A DNA stretch of 64,000 bases from Ridgeia piscesae (Eukaryota > Annelida > Polychaeta > Sabellida > Siboglinidae): positions 62,001-126,000 of the forward strand of contig JAODUO010000945.1 in NCBI GenBank assembly GCA_025642075.2, given 5' to 3'. Under the pieces are notes generated by a model, which made no database searches, was not told the DNA's origin, and worked only from the letters and a program-made list of their open reading frames with translations. A program made the translations under genes and the position numbers. The number at the start of each line of letters is the position of its first letter. Position 1 is the first letter of the stretch. This document shows positions 12,701-22,912 of the stretch, one piece after another.

Positions 12701-13977
12701 GTGTTTGCAGGCATCCCGCTTGTGTACGAGTTGGACAAAGACCTGATGTGACGTGTGTTTGCAGGCATCCCGCTTGTGTACGAGTTGGACAAAGACCTGA
12801 TGTGACGTGTGTTTGCAGGCATCCCGCTTGTGTACGAGTTGGACAAAGACCTGATGTGACGTGTGTTTGCAGGCATCCCGCTTGTACACGAGTTGGACAA
12901 AGACCTGATGTGACGTGTGTTTGCAGGCATCCCGCTTGTGCATGAGTTGGACAAAGACCTGATGTGACGTGTGTTTGCAGGCATCCCGCTTGTGCATGAG
13001 TTGGACAAAGACCTGATGTGACGTGTGTTTGCAGGCATCCCGCTTGTGCACGAGTTGGACAAAGACCTGATGTGACGTGTGTTTGCAGGCATCCCGCTTG
13101 TGTACGAGCTGGACAAAGACCTGATGTGACGTGTGTTTGCAGGCATCCCGCTTGTGTACGAGTTGGACAAAGACCTGATGTGACGTGTGTTTGCATGGCA
13201 TCCCGCTTGTGTACAAGCTGGACAAAGATCTGATGTGACGTGTGTTTGCAGGCATCCTGCTTGTGCACGGGTTGGACAAAGACCTGATGTGACGTGTGTT
13301 TGCAGGCATCCCATTTGTGTACGAGCTGGACAAAGACCTGATGTGACGTGTGTTTGCAGGCTGGACAAATATCTGATGTGTATGAGCTGGACAAAGATCT
13401 GATGTGACGTGTGTTTGCAGGCATCCCGCTTGTGTATGAGTTGGACAAAGACCTGATGTGACGTGTGTTTGCAGGCATCCCGCTTGTGTACAAGCTGGAC
13501 AAAGACCTGATGTGACGTGTGTTTGCAGGCATCCCGCTTGTGTATGAGTTGGACAAAGACCTGATGTGACGTGTGTTTGCAGGCATCCCGCTTGTGTATG
13601 AGTTGGACAAAGACCTGATGTGACGTGTGTTTGCAGGCATCCCGCTTGTGTATGAGTTGGACAAAGACCTGATGTGACGTGTGTTTGCAGGCATCCCGCT
13701 TGTGTACGAGTTGGACAAAGACCTGATGTGACGTGTGTTTGCAGGCATCCCGCTTGTGCACGAGTTGGACAAAGACCTGATGTGACGTGTGTTTGCAGGC
13801 ATCCCGCTTGTACACGAGTTGGACAAAGACCTGATGTGACGTTTGTTTGCAGGCATCCCGCTTGTGTATGAGTTGGACAAAGATCTGCGGCCAGTAATGC
13901 ACTACTACCTGGCATCAGAAGCGGAGATCAAGGCCGCCATGGACAAGGTGGCAGCCCAGGGCAAGGCTGCCAAGTGA
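3619..13977 (+). CDS. PGAM: 2,3-bisphosphoglycerate-dependent phosphoglycerate mutase gene (multi-exon)
   Basis: The product interconverts 3- and 2-phosphoglycerate in cytosolic glycolysis through a phosphohistidine. Exons as read: alternative first exons 3619-3753 (1a) or 4926-5054 (1b), then 7536-7745, 9227-9310, 9944-10042, 11492-11600 and 13853-13977. All junctions are GT-AG and phases agree (0,0,0,0,1). The 1b form is 251 aa and the 1a form 253 aa, against about 254 in vertebrate PGAM1. In 1b numbering the catalytic H11 lies in RHGESEYN, R62 in TSVLKRA, E89 in LNERMYG, R116/R117 in IWRRSYD, and the second catalytic histidine (H184) in LIAAHGNSL. The C-terminal tail ends in AAQGKAAK. The introns carry transposon fragments, and the last intron is built almost entirely of duplicated splice junctions (see arrays). 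It is convergent with the SLC25 gene. Family assignment is secure; use of both first exons is inferred. Confidence 0.96.
4172..4435 (-). pseudogene. LINE 3'-terminal fragment (CR1/L2/Rex1-like C-terminus)
   Basis: The minus strand encodes [20 protein letters not shown], then [20 protein letters not shown] and FKGHIDKYL before a stop at 4172. The pattern RGH.xKL...RLD.RK.xFSQR.VNxWNxLP is typical of the extreme C-terminus of jockey/CR1/L2-type non-LTR retrotransposons. A stop lies just upstream in the frame and no reverse transcriptase precedes it, so this is a severely 5'-truncated dead copy. It sits in the intron between mutase exons 1a and 1b, antisense to the gene. Confidence 0.75.
4926..5054 (+). 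CDS. PGAM: PGAM alternative first coding exon 1b
   Basis: The 43 codons begin [17 protein letters not shown], the canonical PGAM start, and end in a GTAAAC donor at 5055, phase 0. The stretch just before the ATG (ACTGCAACAAAA) has no acceptor AG, so splicing from exon 1a into 1b looks unlikely. The two exons therefore probably have separate transcription starts and are mutually exclusive. Confidence 0.93.
5055..7535 (+). other. PGAM intron 1 (content)
   Basis: No coding sequence was seen. An (AAT)n tract at about 5977-5992 leads into a segment (TATTTGGTATAGCACCACAT..GGCGCTTCACAACA, about 5995-6045) that looks like the tail of a dispersed repeat. The hAT-like MITE lies at 6541-7074. Near 7260-7330 a short motif (TTGACGTTTG) is repeated about three times. 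Confidence 0.5.
6541..7074. mobile_element. hAT-like MITE with 8-bp target duplication
   Basis: The left end reads AGACATGGGTTCAAATACAT. The right end is its imperfect inverse, ATTTGCCCCCATGTCT. Both ends are followed inward by AAATAC/GTATTT-rich self-complementary sequence. The octamer GGTCTAGT flanks the element at 6533-6540 and 7075-7082. An 8-bp target duplication with a short terminal inverted repeat and no ORF is the signature of a non-autonomous hAT-type element. Superfamily assignment rests on the target-site length only. Confidence 0.7.
7536..7745 (+). CDS. PGAM: PGAM exon 2
   Basis: The 70 codons lie between the acceptor GTTGTTTAG and the donor GTACTT, phase 0 on both sides. The exon encodes the [16 protein letters not shown] block and the [20 protein letters not shown] block, with the substrate-binding arginine and catalytic glutamate of the family. 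Confidence 0.95.
7746..9226 (+). other. PGAM intron 2 (content)
   Basis: Non-coding. It holds the 834-bp inverted-repeat-flanked segment at 8134-8967 and otherwise ordinary AT-rich sequence. Confidence 0.5.
8134..8967. mobile_element. Putative MITE bounded by 12-bp inverted repeats
   Basis: AAGTGCTCTTAA at 8134-8145 is matched exactly by its complement TTAAGAGCACTT at 8956-8967. Weaker inverted similarity continues inward (ATCCATAAA near both ends). No ORF of note lies inside and no clear target duplication was found, so the transposon call is tentative. Confidence 0.4.
9227..9310 (+). CDS. PGAM: PGAM exon 3
   Basis: The 28 codons start [11 protein letters not shown], following acceptor TTCATGTTAG. 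The donor is taken as GAG|GTGATG at 9311. An earlier GTATGA at 9304 would bring an in-frame stop into the next exon, so it is rejected. Exon 3 is phase 0 at both ends. Confidence 0.9.
9311..11491 (+). other. PGAM introns 3 and 4 (content)
   Basis: Apart from exon 4 (9944-10042), this span is AT-rich with no recognised repeat family or coding segment. In-frame coding-like sequence at 11432-11491 precedes exon 5 (20 codons starting [16 protein letters not shown]) and could be an alternative 5' extension of that exon. Confidence 0.4.
9944..10042 (+). CDS. PGAM: PGAM exon 4
   Basis: The 33 codons lie between acceptor TGTGTTTGTAG and donor GTATCT. They include [19 protein letters not shown], the conserved ESLKDT..R.LPYW block of the family, and end at DVIVPEIK. 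Confidence 0.92.
11492..11600 (+). CDS. PGAM: PGAM exon 5
   Basis: Acceptor CTTTTTGCAG is followed by [18 protein letters not shown] and the exon ends at NIPTG with donor CAG|GTAAGT at 11601, phase 1. The start was chosen because it matches the family spacing between VPEIK and RVLIAAHG. A second acceptor (GCTGTAG, ending 11431) is in frame and would add 20 codons. The last 24 nt of this exon plus about 10 intronic nt are the founder of the 34-bp array that follows. Confidence 0.92.
11601..12147 (+). repeat. 34-bp tandem array of duplicated 5' splice junctions (16 units)
   Basis: Directly after exon 5 come 16 head-to-tail copies of a unit that starts GTAGGTCACGTCATGGG and ends TCTCAATATAGCTACAG. 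Fifteen units are 34 bp and one (unit 6) is 37 bp by a 3-bp insertion. Each unit contains the last 24 nt of exon 5 (corresponding to the MGLNIPT codons) followed by the intron start, so each junction reads AG|GTAGGT or AG|GTAAGT, a plausible donor. Seventeen candidate donors thus line up, including the one used by exon 5. Retaining more than one unit in frame meets a TAG at 11636-11638. Derivation from the exon is read directly; any splicing effect is inferred. Confidence 0.95.
12148..12390 (+). other. Spacer between the two splice-junction arrays
   Basis: This is the only ordinary intron sequence left between the arrays. It contains a segment at about 12230-12320 (ctctcaagccgtttactcg through tgggaagta) that is similar to 60110-60175, so part of it is a dispersed repeat. 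Confidence 0.5.
12391..13852 (+). repeat. 54-bp tandem array of duplicated 3' splice junctions (about 26 units)
   Basis: A partial unit (12391-12440) is followed by 26 units before exon 6. A standard unit is 35 nt of exon 6 (GCATCCCGCTTGTGTACGAG...CTG) plus a 19-nt intron end ATGTGACGTGTGTTTGCAG. Each junction has CTGAT, a branch-point-like motif, 18 nt before the AG. Units 1-13, 15-17 and 19-26 are 54 bp. Unit 14 ends GCATG instead of GCAG, so the AG before unit 15 (13198) is lost. Unit 18 (13360-13420) is a 61-bp rearranged copy. Read in the frame left by exon 5, a standard unit encodes [12 protein letters not shown] or close variants and then TGA. Because 54 is a multiple of 3, long reading frames appear in all three antisense frames; these are artefacts of the repeat. 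Confidence 0.96.
13853..13977 (+). CDS. PGAM: PGAM exon 6 (terminal coding exon)
   Basis: Entered in phase 1 after acceptor TTTGTTTGCAG. It reads [19 protein letters not shown] and ends AAQGKAAK before TGA at 13975-13977. Where the repeats read CTG-ATG-TGA, this copy continues CTG-CGG-CCA, so it is the only member of the array that carries the full C-terminal tail. Confidence 0.96.
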
Positions 13978-14103
13978 GACAGCTTAGACACTAGTACCTG
14001 CTGAGCCAGTCGAACTCTACGCAAAAATAGTATGTTACAACACACATCTCACAGCATTGGTGTGTTTGATTCCATGCTGTATAATACCTAAAAATTGTGT
14101 CAT

Positions 14104-14109
14104 AATAAA
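14104..14109 (+). terminator. Candidate PGAM polyadenylation signal
   Basis: AATAAA lies 127 nt after the PGAM stop codon. It is the first canonical hexamer in the 3' UTR. No transcript evidence is available. Confidence 0.5.
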
Positions 14110-14742
14110 ATAACATAATATATTGATTTGCCGTCGGTTCAAAAGGAAACTGTGCATGTGTGAACCCTCTTCGTATCCTATGCAAGTACCACCGCAGTGT
14201 GTCCGATTTAAATTAGGTTTTCTGCTTTTGTTGATGCCGATTTAGAGTGCCATCTCTGAAATGGCGAGTTGTTGATCAGAATATAATTGTGTGTGTTGCT
14301 AGATACATAATGTAGATCCGTGTGCAGTCTAGCGCATCGACTAATGAACAGTTCACCATCACCTTGAGCATGATACTGCACAAGACTAGTCATCAGTGGG
14401 CTGGAGAAGGTCACTGGTGTGACTAGAACCCGTTGATTCACTTCCAATTCTGCTATTGTGTGATGATGACGTGAAGTGTATTCGGCATGAAACTTAAATT
14501 TCGAGGTATATTAGGCAAGATATTGTTAGGCAAGATATTGTGCTTAGTTAGACCTATTATGTTGCAACAGAGCAGAGAACTGTGGTCTTTTTTTGTTACT
14601 TTGTAGTTTTGTTGGTCGCCTGTTTCCATGAAGCTTATTGGGTGGTTTGTTTGTGGCTTGGGCGATTCCTCTGTACGACAGGCCACGGCTGAATTAACTA
14701 TGTCGATATTAAATTGTTGTTAAAAAGTGTGTTAATTAATAG

Positions 14743-14893
14743 CGACTTGTTTACAAGTTACTACCGATAGTCATTCATTGTTTACAAGTTACTCGTACTT
14801 GTTTACAACTTAGTTGTACTTGTTTACAACTTACTGGGACTTGTTTTAGAAGTTACTGGGACTTGTTTACAAGGTACTCTCACCTGTGCACAA
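14743..14893. repeat. Degenerate 24-bp tandem repeat (about 6 units)
   Basis: The phrase ACTTGTTTACAAGTTACT(GGG) recurs about six times with one or two changes per unit. The half-unit TTGTTTACAA..TTACT is the best conserved part. Confidence 0.65.
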
Positions 14894-15726
14894 GGGTGTG
14901 AGTAATAACTCATGCGGTTAGTCTGGCTACTATTGTTGCATCTGTTCTACAAATAATACAGTATCAAGTACAGATGTTTTGTCATATTTCTTTTAATACA
15001 CAACAAGACATACAAAACAACCGTGGGACTGGGAGGTCCGTAGCTTTGACAGCACAGCCATCACCAGTCAGTCGGCATCACAGGTACACTTTTAACACAA
15101 ATACAAACATTCAACATTGCCAGTCTTGTACAGTGAGCAGCATTGATTCTGGCGTCAAGTGCATATAACAACATTTAAAGAACTGTCTGACATTAGCCGA
15201 ACCAGGCAACAGAAACATAGTATGAACTAACTCGGTATGAACGGTTAACTCAGCTCCACACCCATAGCAAGACGACTCATACAAATGGTCCCTTTAACAT
15301 AATCTTGGGCTTCATAACTGTTTCATCTATATCACCACATACAACACCATCACATATTTACTGGTACTACAAAATCATATTTCTGTTTTCAATACTGGCG
15401 AATTGATTGTGGCAAATCGATTGCTTTGAATTTCTTTTTAACTGCATTAATGATTAGTTTAACCTTTCTGATAGTTTACTCAACTTTTTGGAGAGAAAAA
15501 TTCTTCAGCATCCGTTTAACATCAACGCTCATCCTGGTGTGGCTAACACTTGAATGCGTAGCTTACACAGAGACAACGCATGACAATGACAACGTTCCTC
15601 ACGCTACCTGCAAATGAACAACGACAACGACAGAAAATACACTGCATGGGTGAGTGCACACAGTACGCCGTGTGCACCACCATCTTCACCGGAATCACAC
15701 CAGACTTGTATAAAGTCACTGGCTTA

Positions 15727-15797
15727 TTACCACCCCATACGGGTGACTGTCTTCACCCCAAACGGGTGACTGTCTTCACCCCATACAGGTGACTGTC
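15727..15797. repeat. 26-bp tandem repeat (about 2.7 units)
   Basis: CACCCCATACGGGTGACTGT is repeated three times with small changes. Each unit contains a short inverted pair (CACCC..GGGTG), so it can fold as a small hairpin. Confidence 0.7.
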
Positions 15798-16240
15798 CGC
15801 AACAGTTTATTTTTATCACAACTTTGTTGATTTTCGTACGCCCCAAATCTGGGCTGCTGTCCTTGTTATCACAATATTTTATTGTGTATCCCAGAGGGAG
15901 CCACTTATCCACAGCAGTTTTTCGGTTATCACTTGTGCCTCGATTTACATAGCTCATAACGGGCATGGTATCAGTGTCTGTCGACAGTATCACATATCAA
16001 TGCCAACGCCACGCATGGATCCATGCCAGTCCTGCCTGCTAAGTCTAATTTGTGCATTGTTTTCGAGATCTGTAGCCTCGTCGCACGCACGTTTCCATGA
16101 CGATAATCATTTCGAAAGAAGAACACATTCTTCGACAGAAGAGTTCCTGGATTCATCAGCGTGAAGTAGTGCAGCGAGTTGTTTCATCTCAGCTGATGGA
16201 CCCCGTGTTGTCGCCATGGAGACGTCATCACCATGGAGAT

Positions 16241-16359
16241 TCAGTCCGTCTCGGCAAGGAAGTAGTCTTTGACGGCCTCGTACGTCACAAACTGGACACC
16301 GCTGTAGATGGATGCCCGCAGCATGGACGGCTTGATGCCACTGCACATCGGCCGGAACC
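16241..16359 (-). CDS. SLC25 carrier exon 5 (terminal)
   Basis: Acceptor TCTGTGTAG. It reads FRPMCSGIKPSMLRAS through VTYEAVKDYFLAETD to TGA (16241-16243), the last transmembrane segment of the carrier. Confidence 0.92.
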
Positions 16360-16534
16360 CTACACAGACAACACTTGGTTAGGTCGACAAACCTCTCACA
16401 AGGGGTATGTGTACAGTTCAAGAAGTATAAACAGAAATACCAAAAACAACGTTTAGCTCACTGCCTCTATCACATTGCATTCTGACTAAATATCGCATAA
16501 AAAATTATTTCTGGAAGATTAACTCTAATGTATG

Positions 16535-16607
<73 letters not shown>

Positions 16608-19600
16608 AAAAATATGCATTTAGATGCCAAACTACTAGATACCCTAATATCCTACGTGCTGCTAGCAAGTTCATAAAATGCTATTAAATTCACAAAGCAA
16701 AAACAAGCTAAATGTCTCATGCACCAAAACAGTGTGATGCAGTATTTAGATGTGCAAACTGTCCCGATGGCCAGATATATAAAATCTTGCCTTTAAGACC
16801 GCTAAAAAAATTTGTAAAAGTGACTGTTTCAATTAAGGTATTTACCTTCTGTCTTGGCAATCTCGGCGAATGCGCGAAAGAAGCCCTTTGTGTTGGCGGA
16901 GTTAGCAGACGTCACCTGGACCCGTGTCTTCACAGTTTCAATTGGGTGGGTGACACAGTAGCACAGACCCGCAAACATGCCACACAGGAACACATCGCCG
17001 ACACCTGGGTAGAGCAACAACTGCTCATTACATCTTTATTCATCAATAACACATAAATATCACCTTTACTCACATTTATAAAGAATTGCAGACATAACAT
17101 ACACAATGATAATTATATTATTATCATGCTATGTTGCATGTTTTTTAAAGCACAAAATGTTTATTTTACAAAATAGATCTGTCTTAAGAAAACGGATTTC
17201 TTATGTAAGTGGAAATCCTTACCAACATATTACTCTTCATAGACATGACTGCGGCTTTGGATGTTACTCACCAAGTTGGCGGTCGGAGCCCATCTTCCTG
17301 ACGAATGACTTGGCCATCTCGTAGCTGCCGAAGTAGATGAACGACCCAGGCACATCCTTGGCCCAGATGCCAGGGAGGCCGCGGTAGAGGCCCCGAACCC
17401 CCTCCGTCCTCAACACAGACTTTGCAATCGTGAAGGGCGACACCCTGCAACGGCGATGTTTAACATAAATCTCTGTAGTTCTTTAGGTACAGCTTTTACA
17501 CTATAACAGAAATATACCAGAGAATTTAACCAGCAACACTACAAATACGTGATGAAATCATAATTTTTATTATTTCTAATTTTATAATGATAATGTTACT
17601 GCCTTACTGTGCTAATAAATATAACCAGTAGTATAATAATTTTAATCTCTTCACTAAACATTACTATACATAGATGAATTGTCACACATAAATTTGCATA
17701 ATGCTGTAAGAAACAAAACATTATTGTCAGTCACCAACTTTGACACAACGTACCTGGCAGTGGTGCCACCTGGTGCAGCAGTCTGGTGCAATGCCTGCAG
17801 CCGACACTTGAGCAGTTCGAGCGGGCACAGCACAAATGACGAGAGAATTCCCGCCATGGCACCAGCACTCGCGTGATGCCATGTGTGCAGTTCCTCCACG
17901 TTCTGGTAGCCAGAGAGTCGAGCAATTGTCTCCTCGCACACGCCATACGACAGGAACACGACTGCCGTCTTCGCCGTTTGGCCGATGAGTGCCGGTGTCG
18001 CCCCCAGGTAGAGACCTTTGACCCCCTCATGTCGGATGGTGTCACGCAGGCAGAAAGTGCCGCTGTTATAGACGTTTGGGAACGTCTGCATCTTCACCTT
18101 GATGGTGTCCAGCCAGTGGGTCGAGTAGGTTGCTGTGCCGCCCCCTGAAACAACAACAACGGGGGCGTTACATAACAGCTGTTACACGTATGACTGGTTA
18201 TGTTACGCAATGGTTGTTACTTGTGTGGCACTGGTCATGTTACATAATGGTTTAGTTGTTACATGTATGGCACTGGTCATTGTGTTACATGGTTGTTATG
18301 TATATAGCCCAAGTTGTTACACAATGGTGTTATGTTACTGTAAACAGCTGTTGTTACAACATGCACAACAGTTGCTACATGTATGACATTAACTGTAATA
18401 TTACACAACTGCATTTACATTTATTACAATTATTATTAATTGTGTTCGACAAACGGTTGTCACATGTTATTACTTTAGTTAAGTAACACAAAAAGTGGTA
18501 ATGGCGTACAACAGGTACTCCTCTCGTGCTGTAGCCTTGTAGTACTCATAAATAACAACGGGTGTAATCATGCCAACAAATTATTAACAGCCATGTTCAC
18601 GAGGTGGCGCCACTGGGCTCAATGACTCCATGTGTAACTAAACGAACTGCCGATAATTCGCGCATAAATCATCATTCTGACCGCATTTGCTTGACAACCT
18701 AAGCTGAAAAACGACAGTTAATTAAACGGGCAATCCCTGCAGCTAGTTGCGTCAAAAAATCGATAAAATTAGGACCATGTGCTACGTGTATATTGCTCTG
18801 ACAGATGTCGGTATAGATCCGAACCGAGCGGCTATTTATAGCAGCAACCGCCTTGACATTGACCGATAAATGACGCGCTACTGTATAACTGTTAGCGAAT
18901 CGATGGGTGGGGGTGGTGGTTGCATACACCCAAGTAAACAAGAGCCTTGCCGGGGTATGCCGTGGGGTACGCATCAGAAACAAAACTGTTCGCGCACACT
19001 CAATCTATGTATATAATTTGTTCTGTTATTTTATTATTCATAAATTATGTTTGAAAAACAACTACTTGATTCTATGTAACAAAATGACAATCTTATCTTA
19101 CCTCAAGACCGGTCAGTAGTTGCCCAAAACTGAGCATTGACACTGTCTCAAGATTTATTTTCTGATGTTGCAGTTCTCTATTGATGTATTTTTTTCATAT
19201 GTTTTTATCCATAAATAATAGCAAGTTAAAAGTTATTAATGTGTTGATGACGACTAAAATGTTGTGTGGTAAATTCAATGCACGTTTGACAAGATGCTTT
19301 TACTTGTCTCTTACCTTTCTTGCCGCGTTACCTATGGAATTAGATCATTCAGTGTTGACATTCGATAGTCTACACCCGCTCAGTTTAAACTCTTGCATGT
19401 TGAAATAATGATCGGGACCAAACTTATGTCACTTCTTCGCGAAGCGCCTATTTCTGCTTAGAACCAGTTCACTATCAAATGCGTGACCTAATGGCTAATC
19501 AGACAACGAAGGTAACGCCGCCCATGCGTCAAGCACGTGACTAGCACCGTCCTGCATCATTTAGAGAACCAATGGCATTCCCCATTGTTTACATCGATTT

Positions 19601-22600
19601 CATGTTTGCTATGTAGTTTACGTGGCTGATAACGACGGTGGGGTCGATAAATCACCATGAGTTGCATACTGGAATGTATTATTTACTGTTTGTACACGTA
19701 CGCACGGCGCGATAAAATAATTGTTAACGTTTCTGTTTTTGAAATCGTTAAGAGGAATGGCGCCAAACTATCTGACGGCTGAGCCTGAACGCCAATTTTC
19801 ATTTAATAACGTCGCCAAAAAATTGGCAATCTCTATGTGACGGCACATCATTATGCTGGAATTATGTGTGAGTGCAATAAATCAAACAATTCATCCTACT
19901 GATGGGAAATGAACTGTAGAGCGGAATAGATAGAACTGTCGTCTGCGTTTAATGAATAAAACGCGGTATGCTAGGTCAAGGTCTGCGCCAGTCGTCATGG
20001 CGACGTTCACGTGCTTGGAGCATGATTGGCAGCGGATGGTTGACTCATGTCGGCCCAGCCAAGATAAAAACCCTAACCGGACCGCCGCATATGTTGGATC
20101 ATTTCGTTGTAATCAGATGGGCCTACTTCGAAAAAGCAGCACTATTAACGGAAACAACGAGGCGTTCTCAGTGTACGTGTCTGTTTGACATCGATATTTA
20201 TCGTGTTTCTGAACTTAGTTAAAACACTTTTTATGACTATCGTCGGTTAGATATTAAAAAATGACCTGAATAAACCGTGATGAATCTGTTATTGTTGCCG
20301 CACCGCGAACAAAAAAAATACAGTTCTACCCAATAATAGAAACTTGTGCATTAAAACATATTTGGGGATCATGTCCAAAAACAATGCGCCCCTGAGCGTT
20401 TCCGTTGCTACATATACAGGCATGTATTGTCGATACAGGTACTAATGACTTACAATTTACAACGTCAACGAACAATGCCTCGTAGTTCGCGCTGATAAAT
20501 ATCTTGTTACTCATTCAGCGGCGTATTTGTTCACGTCCGGCTTTTCGGCATCCCAGATAGCCACAGTACTCGTTTACATAACTACTAAAAATAGCACTGG
20601 CGTCCTTCACCCAAAAGTCGGCTGGTTATTGATATGGCCCCCAGCGATGCGAGTAGCACTAGCAGATAAACGATGTTTTTCGCCGGAGTCGTAACTGTCA
20701 CATGGCGCCCAGGCCAACGGCTATAAACACTGCGTTCTGTCGGTCCAATGTACACGCGCAATTTGGTGTGACTGGTGTCTCAAAAACACTGGCAAGACGA
20801 CTTGTAAACAAACGTTCTTTCGTAGCACTTGTACCAAACGACACAACCTGTGTGGAATGTAAACACCTCAATTCTTTTGCGTCTGGCTACCACAGCGTGC
20901 CAGGGCAAAGAACAACATTTTTACATGGCGCAAACAGTGTCCGGAGACGTTTTTATTACGAGGTCGGACAAACTCCAACCCGACATTGGTGGCGTTTATG
21001 GATGGATCGTATCAGTAAATACAGTCCACACCGTTTAACTAGTAATTTCAGAATGTCACATATTGGAATGTGCTCGATCGCAGTGTCAAAATACACCTCG
21101 ACGAGATCGGTTTCTCTGACGACGTTAAATTATACTCGCATGAACTCCCAGATCTACACGTGTGCCACTGTCCACTATATATACCAATAATGACACTGAG
21201 TATTGGTGACCAGAATTGCACTTTAGTCACGCTGGTCTGAAAGCAGGACTTGACCAATAAACCCACATCTCTGCTCGCCGTGCAGTGCGTAAAGGCGGCC
21301 TCTGGTTGACCGCATCGGAAAATCCGAAATGCCAAGTCGACGACTACGGTACTACTAGTACTAGCCAAGTGTACACGCTAGGTAAACAATAGCATGCTAA
21401 ATTCATTGGTAACACACAAAAATCACCATGTACCAATAACGAGCATGTTTACAGTTTAGTGATAAATTATTGAACATAAAATAAAATGTACCCAAACTGT
21501 CACTTCAACGAGCACACGACAGCTGTCATTTTGAAATTTGAAGCCCGATCCTCAGGCATGCTATTTTTATCGTCAACGCGATTTTTTATAGCTCTGTATA
21601 TGGATCACTGGGTCCTGGCTGTTTACAAAGAACACGTGATTTGGATTATTTACACTTCCTATAAAATATTGTTTGCGTCTAGTAACAAACAAACAGCCGC
21701 AGAGTGAAGTGAGGTTAACTAGTGTCATTATCTTGAACGAAGTTCAACATTACAGACTATATATAGTGTATTGGGTCGTGTGGCGATAAGTATTTCACAC
21801 CTAACCTCACAATACAAATGCTACACCCAAGATATTACAGGCAACATTCGCAGAACAAGACAAACGATAATCCTGGCGTGCACTGTGTCTCGGCTAATAC
21901 GCGTTCGCTGCTGCGTTTGAGAAATGCCACGTTCTTTACTGCACGTACGTTCTGGCTGCACAGCACGTGCGCACGGATTCTCCGGGATAATCACGTGGTG
22001 TGTTTATCAGTGTCGGACACAATGTTATAATTTGTGCGCTTGTTAAAGGAGATATCGCCTTTCCTTTGTCAACACAACGTGCCGCGGGTGAGAACAGGAA
22101 GAATGGAAAACATCCGGTACAGCGATCTACGTTTGTCGCAGCACGTTCACCGTCGCCGAGTCCAACTGTGGGCGCCACGGATTCTCTTCCGAATTCGTAC
22201 AAAGTAACTGTCCTGTTACATAGGCGCCGGTTCCAATAGTTTTGATGGGGCGGAGATAGGATTAGCTTTCAACATGTTTGTTGCAGGAGGGAATTTTACG
22301 CAGCTTTTTTTTATCAATAGGTGCAGTTGGAAGAATAAATGTCAGTGGACGATTTTTCACCTGCCACAAGAGCGGACGAGTTGTGAAGGCGTTGGTGAGC
22401 TCACATCGACATCGTGTACTTCTCAAAAATGTTTTCAAACAAAATTAACATTACAATACCAACTCGTCTGAATGCAAAACACAGGTAACGTTATTTATGC
22501 CTATGGCTATGGCTACGGGCTTAGCCTTAGCCATTACTTTATTTAAAACCAGCTTTTTATTTTAAAGCAATTTATATGTTATGGTTCTATTGAGTTTATT

Positions 22601-22876
22601 CAGTTTGATTAGAGTCCGAGTGCATTCGATTTTAAATTGATTCAGGCGCTATGTATATTTCCATACTATTATTATTACCATCAATACTGGATCGCCTGAA
22701 TGCACATTCTTATTCTGTGGATCTAATAGTCATAGTGTTCACTGCTGTCGACCACAAATCGGCTGTCTTTGTTATGCACGAAGTCAGGATGGCCGAGCGG
22801 TCTAAGGCGCTGCGTTCAGGTCGCAGTCTGGTTCTCCAGGCGTGGGTTCGAATCCCACTTCTGACAACTTTTGTTG

Positions 22877-22912
<36 letters not shown>

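Larger units (their letters stand above)
14110..16240. other. Intergenic region between convergent PGAM and SLC25 genes
   Basis: No gene was recognised. It contains two short tandem repeats (14743-14893 and 15727-15797). A minus-strand AATAAA (TTTATT at about 15877-15882) is a candidate polyadenylation signal for the SLC25 gene, about 360 nt past its stop. Confidence 0.5.

Noticed and set aside
12478..12945. Forward repetitive frame ([18 protein letters not shown] repeated)
   Set aside because: Same cause: a shifted frame of the 54-bp unit, interrupted wherever the unit reads GTATGAG.
12391..13852. CRISPR array
   Set aside because: Units are contiguous with no unique spacers, and the genome is eukaryotic with an obvious exon origin for the unit.
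12347..13915. Three very long antisense open frames (about 500 codons each) over the 54-bp array
   Set aside because: The unit length is a multiple of three and lacks stops on that strand in all three frames; the peptides are pure repeats of one another's codons. They are by-products of the splice-junction array.
16107..16421. Overlapping frames on both strands at the SLC25 terminal exon
   Set aside because: Shadows of the real exon 16241-16359.
20702..21190. 162-codon open frame in SLC25 intron 1
   Set aside because: No recognisable domain, overlaps another open frame on the other strand, and lies in an intron; length alone is not enough.
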